DNA from: Arthrobacter sp. ISL-72 | Lineage (GTDB): Bacteria > Actinomycetota > Actinomycetes > Actinomycetales > Micrococcaceae | Direction: 5' to 3' | Assembly: GCF_018613755.1 (NCBI RefSeq) | Contig: NZ_JAGGPP010000023.1 | Location: 62,001 to 126,000, forward strand | Length of the DNA stretch: 64,000 bases | Part shown: positions 58,452 through 64,000 of the stretch, in pieces | Layout of the letters: every line of letters starts with the position of its first letter | Position numbering within the stretch: the stretch's first letter is position 1 | Program-made: the position numbers and the translations under genes | Notes under the pieces: generated by a model | Databases searched by the model: none | What the model saw: only the letters and a program-made list of their open reading frames with translations | What the model was told of the DNA's origin: nothing

Positions 58452-60200
58452 GTGCTCCGAGGCATGATGATGCGGCTGCTCGCCGCGCACAGGCCGGCCG
58501 TTCTGGCCATCGTGGTCCTGCAGCTCGTCCAGACCACGGCAAACCTCCTCCTGCCCACGCTCAACGCCGCCATCATCGACGACGGAATCGTCAGGGGGAA
58601 CACCGGCCTGATCCTTCAGCTGGGCGGCTGGATGGCCGGCATTGCCGCCGTCCAGGTCGCCGCCGCCCTGGCTGCCGGATACCTGAGCGCCACGGTCGCC
58701 ATGGACCTTGGCCGCCAGCTGCGCCAGGAGCTGTTCGCCAAAGTCCAGGTGCTGTCCTCGCAGGAAGTGGGCAGCTTCGGCGTGCCCAGCCTGGTCACCC
58801 GGGCCACCAACGACGTCCAGCAGATCCAGGCACTGGCCGTACTGGTCTTCACCATGCTCGTCGCGGCTCCTGCCATGGGCGTCGGAGGGGTGGTGCTGGC
58901 ATTGAACCAGGATGTGGTCCTCTCGGGCATCGTGGTGGCCATCATCCCCGTACTGGTGCTCATCATGTCCCTGATCGTGCGGCGGATGGTTCCGCTGTAC
59001 CGTGAGGGACAGGTCCTGATCGACCGGATCAGCAGGGTGCTCCGGGAGCAGATCATCGGCGCCAACGTCATCCGGGCGTTCGTCCGCCAAGCGCACGAAG
59101 CGCGCCGATTCGCCGTCGTCAACCGCCAGCTGACCCGCAACAACCTGCAGTCCGCGCTCCTGGTGGCGGGCATGCTGCCCCTCATCATGATCGTGGTGAA
59201 CCTGTCCTCGGTGGCGGTGGTGTGGTTCGGCGGCCACCGGATCCAGGCCGGCCAAATGCAGCTCGGTTCCTTGACGGCCTTCATCGCCTACATACTGCAG
59301 ATCCTCATCGCCATCATGATGGCGATGTACGTCCTGATGACCGGGCCGCGCGCCGCCGTCTGCGCCGAACGGATCCAAGCCGTCCTGGACACGCGCCCCG
59401 CCATCGAGGACTCCGTGATCTCCCGCGCAGGGCTGCCCCACGTTCAGCGCACGGCCGGCGGCACCGTGGAGTTCCGCGACGTCACCTTTGCCTACCCCGG
59501 CGCGGAGGCGCCGGTACTGGACCGCATCAGCTTCACCGCGTCGCCGGGCACCACCACCGCCATCATCGGCTCCACCGGGAGCGGAAAATCGACACTGTTG
59601 AACCTGCTGCCGCGGTTCCTTGACGCCACCTCCGGCGACATCATGATCGGCGGCCACAATGTGCGCTCACTTCCGCTTCATTTCCTGCGGAACAGCATCT
59701 CGCTGGTGCCGCAGCGTGCCTACCTCTTTTCCGGCACCGTGGCCGAAAACCTGCGGATCGCGGCCCCCGAGGCCAGCGATGACGACCTTGTCCGGGCGCT
59801 CCGCTCCGCCCAGGCGGAGGACTTCGTGCGCGCACTTCCGCAGGGGCTCCACAGTCCGGTCAGTCAGGGCGGGACGAACTTTTCCGGCGGGCAGCGCCAG
59901 CGGCTGTGCATCGCCCGGGCGCTGCTGCGCGACGCCCCGGTGTACCTGTTCGACGACAGCCTCTCCGCGCTGGACTACGCAACGGACGCCCGCCTCCGGC
60001 AGGCGCTCGCTCCGCTCACACGCAGGTCTACGGTCATCATCGTTGCCGAGCGCATCGCGACCATCCTCGACGCCGGCCTCATCCTGGTGCTGGACAAAGG
60101 CAAACTCGTCGCCCAGGGGACGCACAGCGAACTGCTACGGACCTCAACGGTGTACCGGGAAATCGCCGCTTCACAGCTCGCACTGGGAGGCAGGTCATGA
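58452..60200 (+). CDS. ABC exporter half-transporter, subunit 1
   Basis: 582 residues; TM domain with six spans (about 15-300), nucleotide-binding domain with Walker A IIGSTGSGKSTLLNL (about 375), Q-loop VPQRAYLF, signature NFSGGQRQRLCIARALL, Walker B VYLFDDSLSALD. The residue after Walker B is Asp rather than the catalytic Glu, so this site is probably the degenerate one of a heterodimer. GTG 58452 follows GGAGG closely; ATG 58464 is an alternative. The stop overlaps the next ATG (ATGA). Confidence 0.92.
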   Translation: MLRGMMMRLLAAHRPAVLAIVVLQLVQTTANLLLPTLNAAIIDDGIVRGNTGLILQLGGWMAGIAAVQVAAALAAGYLSATVAMDLGRQLRQELFAKVQVLSSQEVGSFGVPSLVTRATNDVQQIQALAVLVFTMLVAAPAMGVGGVVLALNQDVVLSGIVVAIIPVLVLIMSLIVRRMVPLYREGQVLIDRISRVLREQIIGANVIRAFVRQAHEARRFAVVNRQLTRNNLQSALLVAGMLPLIMIVVNLSSVAVVWFGGHRIQAGQMQLGSLTAFIAYILQILIAIMMAMYVLMTGPRAAVCAERIQAVLDTRPAIEDSVISRAGLPHVQRTAGGTVEFRDVTFAYPGAEAPVLDRISFTASPGTTTAIIGSTGSGKSTLLNLLPRFLDATSGDIMIGGHNVRSLPLHFLRNSISLVPQRAYLFSGTVAENLRIAAPEASDDDLVRALRSAQAEDFVRALPQGLHSPVSQGGTNFSGGQRQRLCIARALLRDAPVYLFDDSLSALDYATDARLRQALAPLTRRSTVIIVAERIATILDAGLILVLDKGKLVAQGTHSELLRTSTVYREIAASQLALGGRS

Positions 60201-62179
60201 CCAGTACGACGGCGGCCGACGGCGGTGGTGCCGGCGCGTGGTCCACCAGCCGGCGGCTGCTCGGACTGCTGCGGCCCGTCAAATGGCGGATGCTGGGCGC
60301 CGTGGCGGCCACATGCGCTTTTGTGGCGCTCAACGTCTCGTCCCCCAAGCTGCTGGGCGACGCGACCGACGTCGTGGTTGAAGGTGTTTTTGGCGGGACC
60401 TTCAACGAACAGAAGCTGGCCTCGCTGCTCCTGCTCGTGGCCGTGATGTACGTCGGCGCCTCCGCCTTCAGCTGGGTGCAGGGAGCCGTCACCGCCACTG
60501 CGGTGCAGCGCGTGAGCTACCGCCTGCGGGCCGCGGTGGAGGATAAGCTGCCGCGCCTGCCGTCCGCGCACTTCGACGAGCAGCGGCGCGGCGACGTCCT
60601 CAGCCGGGCAACCAACGACGTCGACAACATCTCGCAGGCCCTGAACCAGTTGCTGAACCAGTTGATTCTTTCGGTGCTGATGCTGCTCGGTGCGCTGTCC
60701 ATGATGCTGTGGCTTTCACCGCTGCTGGCAGTCATCGCACTGGTGTCCGTGCCGTTGTCCACCGTGGCCACGGTGCTGATTGCCCGGAAGTCCTCCGCGC
60801 ATTTTTCCGAGCAGTGGAGCACCACGGGCGAACTCAACGCGCACCTGGAGGAATACTTCACAGGGCATGAGGTACTCAAGGCTTTCGGCCGCCAGGCGAT
60901 GGCCGCCGAAAACTTTACCGACAGCAACCACAGGCTGTCCCGGACGAGCGCCCGCGCCCAGTACGTATCCGGTGCGGTTCAGCCCCTGCTGGTGTTCGTT
61001 TCCAACCTCAATTACATCGCAGTGGCCGTCGTCGGTGCCCTGCAGGTTACCGCCGGAGCCATGACCATCGGCGGGGTCCAGGCCTTCATCCAGTTCAGCC
61101 GGCTCTTCAGCCAGCCCATCGGCCAGATTGGCGGCATGCTGAACCTCATCCAATCCTGCATCGCGTCCGCGGAACGTGTCTTCGCGCTGCTGGACGCTGC
61201 GGAAATTCCGCCGGACGGAACGGAACAGCCCGCGAAGAAACGCCGCAGCCGCCGTCGGCCCCCGGTGGGTGCGGCCGGACGCGTGGCCGGGCGCATGGCC
61301 GGGCCGGCCGAGTCGGGGCCGGCCGTGGCAGCGCCGTCTTTTTCAGCGCCGTCCCTCTCAGCGCCGTCTTTTTCAGCGCCGTCTTTCTCAGCGCCGTCCC
61401 CGGACGGCGCCACCGGCGCCCGGGTGGTGTTCGAAGCCGTCACCTTCGGCTACAGCAAGGACGCGCCCGTGGTCCATGACCTGTCCTTCACGGCCGAACC
61501 AGGGCAGACCGTGGCCATCGTTGGCCATACCGGAGCCGGCAAAACCACCGTGGTGAACCTGCTGATGAGGTTCTACGAGCTCCATGCCGGCCGCATCACC
61601 ATCGACGGCGTTGACATCGCGGAGCGCGGACGTGATGAACTGCGTTCCATGATCGGGATGGTGCTCCAGGATGCCTGGGTGTTCTCCGGCTCCATCAGGG
61701 AAAACATCGAATACGGGCGGCCCGGCGCGAGCGACGCCGACATCCTCGCTGCGGCGGAAACCACCCTGGTGGACCACTTCGTGAGGGCCCTCCCGGACGG
61801 TTATGCAACGGTGCTGGGCAACGACGGCGACTCCCTGAGCCACGGGCAGCGGCAGCTGATCACCATCGCCCGCGCCCAGCTCGCCGGCCGCAGCATCCTG
61901 GTCCTGGATGAGGCGACCAGCTCGGTGGACACGCGCACGGAGGTGCAGATCCGGCAGGCCATGCAGCGGCTTCGCCAGGGCAGGACGAGCTTTGTGATCG
62001 CCCACCGTTTGTCCACCGTGCGGGACGCTGATCTAATTCTCGTCATGGACCACGGACGAATCGTTGAACACGGGAACCATCAACAGCTGCTCGCAGCCAA
62101 TGGCCACTACAGCAGGCTCTACGATGCCCAGTTCGCCGGCGGGGAAGAGGCCCTGCGCGCCGGGGAGTCCAGGCTGTGA
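60197..62179 (+). CDS. ABC exporter half-transporter, subunit 2, with repeat linker
   Basis: 660 residues. Six-span TM domain (about 30-335), then a linker of about 80 residues (345-425) that is basic and then built from repeated APSFS units. The NBD has Walker A IVGHTGAGKTTVVNL, Q-loop MVLQDAWVF, signature SLSHGQRQLITIARA, Walker B ILVLDEATSSVDT with the catalytic Glu, and switch His in IAHRLSTV. Together with subunit 1 it forms a TM287/288- or BmrCD-like heterodimer with one active site. Exported compound unknown; the YtrA-type GntR gene downstream suggests drug- or peptide-responsive control. Confidence 0.93.
   Translation: MTSTTAADGGGAGAWSTSRRLLGLLRPVKWRMLGAVAATCAFVALNVSSPKLLGDATDVVVEGVFGGTFNEQKLASLLLLVAVMYVGASAFSWVQGAVTATAVQRVSYRLRAAVEDKLPRLPSAHFDEQRRGDVLSRATNDVDNISQALNQLLNQLILSVLMLLGALSMMLWLSPLLAVIALVSVPLSTVATVLIARKSSAHFSEQWSTTGELNAHLEEYFTGHEVLKAFGRQAMAAENFTDSNHRLSRTSARAQYVSGAVQPLLVFVSNLNYIAVAVVGALQVTAGAMTIGGVQAFIQFSRLFSQPIGQIGGMLNLIQSCIASAERVFALLDAAEIPPDGTEQPAKKRRSRRRPPVGAAGRVAGRMAGPAESGPAVAAPSFSAPSLSAPSFSAPSFSAPSPDGATGARVVFEAVTFGYSKDAPVVHDLSFTAEPGQTVAIVGHTGAGKTTVVNLLMRFYELHAGRITIDGVDIAERGRDELRSMIGMVLQDAWVFSGSIRENIEYGRPGASDADILAAAETTLVDHFVRALPDGYATVLGNDGDSLSHGQRQLITIARAQLAGRSILVLDEATSSVDTRTEVQIRQAMQRLRQGRTSFVIAHRLSTVRDADLILVMDHGRIVEHGNHQQLLAANGHYSRLYDAQFAGGEEALRAGESRL
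61331..61399 (+). repeat. 15-bp in-frame tandem repeat coding APSFS units
   Basis: Units at 61331, 61346, 61361, 61376 and a partial one at 61391: GCGCCGTCTTTTTCA with small changes. It encodes Ala-Pro-Ser-Phe/Leu-Ser x4.6 in the ABC linker. Confidence 0.85.
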
Positions 62180-62556
62180 GTGCCGTCAACGAATTTCCGG
62201 GGACCTGGCGGCCGAACCAGGCCAGTTCCGTGCCGCTCTTTGAACAGCTGCGCCTGAACATCATTGAGCGGGCGAACAACGGCGCCCTCGCCCCGGGCAC
62301 GCGGTTGCCTGCCGTGCGAAGCCTCGCCACCGAACTCGGTGTGGCGCCCCACACTGTGGCCCGCGCCTATAAGGAGCTGGAAGCGGCAGGGGTAGTTGCC
62401 ACCCGCGGCAGGGGCGGCACCATCATCTGCGCCAGGGACGAAGCCTGGACCTCGCTGACCGCTGCCGCCGCTGAGTTCGCCACCGCCGCGAAGGCCCAGG
62501 GTGCAAGCTTCGCGGAGGCAGTGCAACTGCTGGCGGCAGCCTACGACGCCGAATAG
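62176..62556 (+). CDS. GntR family regulator, YtrA subfamily
   Basis: 126 residues from GTG 62176, overlapping the exporter stop by 4 bp (GTGA). The winged helix spans residues 18-80 (VPLFEQLRLNIIERANNG, TRLPAVRSLATELGVAPHTV, YKELEAAGVVATRGRGGTII), with only a short helical C-terminus (about 45 residues), which defines the YtrA group. Such regulators repress the ABC operon that they sit in. The operator is not visible with confidence upstream of 58452. Confidence 0.9.
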   Translation: MSAVNEFPGTWRPNQASSVPLFEQLRLNIIERANNGALAPGTRLPAVRSLATELGVAPHTVARAYKELEAAGVVATRGRGGTIICARDEAWTSLTAAAAEFATAAKAQGASFAEAVQLLAAAYDAE

Positions 62557-62614
62557 CGGCCTTCCCCGCTACGAATGGCTGCCTGTCGGCGGCGAATGGC
62601 TCCCGCATGGAAGT

Positions 62615-62630
62615 TCGAAGAAGTTTTCGA
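62615..62630. promoter_or_regulatory. SOS (LexA) box-like palindrome upstream of uvrA
   Basis: TCGAAG-AAGT-TTTCGA is a 16-bp site matching the actinobacterial LexA consensus TCGAAC-N4-GTTCGA at 10 of 12 fixed positions. It ends 1 nt before the uvrA -10 hexamer, an ideal repressor position. Confidence 0.6.
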
Positions 62631-62631
62631 T

Positions 62632-62637
62632 TAGCAT
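62632..62637 (+). promoter_or_regulatory. -10 element TAGCAT, leaderless start of uvrA
   Basis: TAGCAT then TAGTGG (6 nt) then GTG 62644. The competing GTG at 62640 is out of frame. Confidence 0.6.
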
Positions 62638-62643
62638 TAGTGG

Positions 62644-64000
62644 GTGCCTAAAGCCGTAGCTGAAGAACCAGCCCTTGATGCCCGCTCCGCCGTCGTCCCC
62701 CTGAACCAAGGCAAACCGGCGCGCCCCGATCTTTCCCGCCTCGTCGTGAAAGGGGCCCGGGAGCACAACCTGCGCAACGTTGACCTGGACCTGCCGCGGG
62801 ATTCCATGATTGTTTTCACCGGCCTCTCCGGGTCAGGCAAGTCATCCCTCGCATTCGACACGATCTTCGCCGAGGGCCAGCGCCGCTACGTCGAATCCCT
62901 CTCCGCGTATGCCCGCCAGTTCCTGGGGCAGGTGGATAAGCCGGATGTGGACTTCATCGAGGGCTTGTCCCCGGCTGTGTCCATCGACCAGAAATCCACC
63001 AGCAAGAACCCGCGGTCCACGGTCGGCACCATCACGGAAATCTACGACTACATGCGCCTGCTCTGGGCCCGTGTGGGTCGTCCGCACTGCCCCATTTGCG
63101 GGGAGCAGGTGGCCAAGCAGACGCCGCAGCAGATTGTGGACCAGCTGCTGGAACTGCCAGAGGGCACGCGCTTCCAAGTGCTGGCACCCGTGGTCCGGGG
63201 GCGCAAGGGCGAGTTCGTCGACCTCTTCAAGGAGCTCACCGCCAAGGGCTACTCCCGTGCCCGCGTGGACAATGAACTCATCCAGCTCAGCGATCCGCCC
63301 AAGCTAGGCAAGCAGTTCAAGCACACCATCGAGGTGGTGGTGGACCGGCTGGTGGTCAAGCAAGGCATCAGCCAGCGCCTGACCGACTCGGTCGAAACGG
63401 CCCTTGGACTGGCAGAAGGCCGCGTCCTGGCGGACTTCGTGGACCTCGAAGCGGAGGATCCGCACCGCGTCCGGGCTTTCTCGGAGCACCTCGCCTGCCC
63501 CAACGAGCACCCCCTCGCGATCGACGAGATCGAGCCCCGCTCGTTCTCCTTCAACAATCCCTTCGGGGCGTGCTCCGCGTGCAGCGGCATCGGCACCAAG
63601 CTGGAAGTCGACGAGGAACTCATCATTCCCAACCCGGAGCTGTCCCTTGGCGAAGGGGCCATCGCGCCATGGTCCCTGGGCACGGCCACCAGCGAGTACT
63701 GGAACCGGCTGCTGTCCGGGCTCGCGAAGGAACTCGACTTCTCCATGAAGACGCCGTGGCAGAAGCTTTCGAAGGACATCCGCCAGACTGTCCTGCACGG
63801 CAAGGACCACAAGGTGGTTGTGCAATACCGCAACCGCTTCGGCCGGGAGCGCAAGTACAGCACCGGCTTCGAAGGTGTGGTCCAGTACGTCCACCGCAAG
63901 CACCTGGAAACGGATTCGGACACAGCCCGGGACCGGTACGAAGAGTACATGCGGCAGATCCCGTGCCCGGCCTGCAACGGCGCCCGCCTGAACCCGGCGT
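62644..64000 (+). CDS. uvrA: Excinuclease ABC subunit A (3' end outside window)
   Basis: 452 codons visible, frame open at the right edge. GTG 62644 gives MPKAVAEEPALDARSAV, then LVVKGAREHNLRNVDLDLPR, Walker A FTGLSGSGKSSLAFDTIFAEG (split; about residue 62), RRYVESLSAYARQFL and EGLSPAVSIDQKSTSKNPRS (UvrB-binding part). First zinc module CPICGEQV at about 149; CPNEHPLAI and CSACSGIG further on; the CPACNG second half begins at the edge. UvrA scans DNA for lesions and loads UvrB (48231-50312). Likely SOS-inducible. Confidence 0.98.
   Translation, partial: MPKAVAEEPALDARSAVVPLNQGKPARPDLSRLVVKGAREHNLRNVDLDLPRDSMIVFTGLSGSGKSSLAFDTIFAEGQRRYVESLSAYARQFLGQVDKPDVDFIEGLSPAVSIDQKSTSKNPRSTVGTITEIYDYMRLLWARVGRPHCPICGEQVAKQTPQQIVDQLLELPEGTRFQVLAPVVRGRKGEFVDLFKELTAKGYSRARVDNELIQLSDPPKLGKQFKHTIEVVVDRLVVKQGISQRLTDSVETALGLAEGRVLADFVDLEAEDPHRVRAFSEHLACPNEHPLAIDEIEPRSFSFNNPFGACSACSGIGTKLEVDEELIIPNPELSLGEGAIAPWSLGTATSEYWNRLLSGLAKELDFSMKTPWQKLSKDIRQTVLHGKDHKVVVQYRNRFGRERKYSTGFEGVVQYVHRKHLETDSDTARDRYEEYMRQIPCPACNGARLNPA

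Noticed and set aside
62569..62643. Small minus-strand frame overlapping the uvrA promoter
   Set aside because: Runs antisense into uvrA and has no start signal; the promoter/SOS box reading accounts for the region.
1..64000. tRNA, rRNA, CRISPR array, IS element or prophage
   Set aside because: No cloverleaf, spaced direct-repeat array, transposase or phage gene was recognised on reading. The tandem arrays at 43447 and 44056 have no spacers.

Overview
This window is chromosomal DNA of a high-GC actinobacterium. It is most like the Micrococcaceae (Arthrobacter/Pseudarthrobacter). The evidence is about two-thirds GC by eye, frequent GTG starts, mycothiol-dependent chemistry, the coaE-GrpB fusion, the rpsA-coaE-uvrB-terC neighbourhood, a DUF222/HNH protein and DUF6226. 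I see no phage, plasmid, IS element, CRISPR array, rRNA or tRNA.

Layout. 1-4.9 kb: a cut acyl-CoA dehydrogenase/HsaA-like flavoprotein, a 2H phosphoesterase-like protein, a QorB-type reductase with a palindromic operator region, a methyltransferase and a DUF6226 protein. 5-10.8 kb: helicase HrpB, then a HelR-type RNA-polymerase recycling ATPase behind a rifamycin-associated element (RAE)-like repeat, then a PadR regulator under a 30-bp palindrome. 11.2-18.2 kb: an EF-G2-like GTPase, then a tightly overlapped cassette of DHA2 exporter, rifampicin-phosphotransferase-like enzyme and TetR regulator, headed by a perfect inverted repeat. 18.2-25.8 kb: a small hydrolase, amylosucrase, a stand-alone LigD-type polymerase, a YciO/Sua5 protein, a VOC protein, a beta-CASP nuclease-like protein and a double universal stress protein.

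25.8-32.2 kb is a complete 3-hydroxybenzoate/gentisate catabolic locus. It holds uptake MFS, 3-hydroxybenzoate 6-hydroxylase, gentisate 1,2-dioxygenase, fumarylpyruvate hydrolase, mycothiol-dependent maleylpyruvate isomerase and an IclR regulator. The same TTCTG-N5-CAGAA inverted repeat occurs at both control regions. 32.3-37.5 kb: HAD protein, PiT phosphate transporter with a small membrane partner, a lipoprotein/membrane-protein pair, a RibD/DHFR-like protein and a thioesterase. 37.5-50.3 kb is core: polA, Eis-like acetyltransferase, rpsA, DUF1810, IMPACT protein, DUF222-HNH, coaE-GrpB and uvrB. 50.3-64 kb: a yybP-ykoY-type Mn riboswitch in front of a TerC protein, an MFS, an S33-like hydrolase, a GNAT, a SKI2-like helicase, a Tam-like methyltransferase, a heterodimeric ABC exporter with a YtrA-type GntR regulator, and the start of uvrA behind an SOS-box-like palindrome.

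Two themes cut across the window. First, a -10 hexamer TANNNT lies exactly 6 nt before the start codon of at least twelve genes on both strands (7 nt for polA, 8 nt for the SKI2-like helicase). This points to widespread leaderless mRNAs and settles several GTG/ATG starts. Second, two rifamycin-type functions, HelR with an RAE and an Rph-like phosphotransferase with an exporter, lie within 10 kb of each other.
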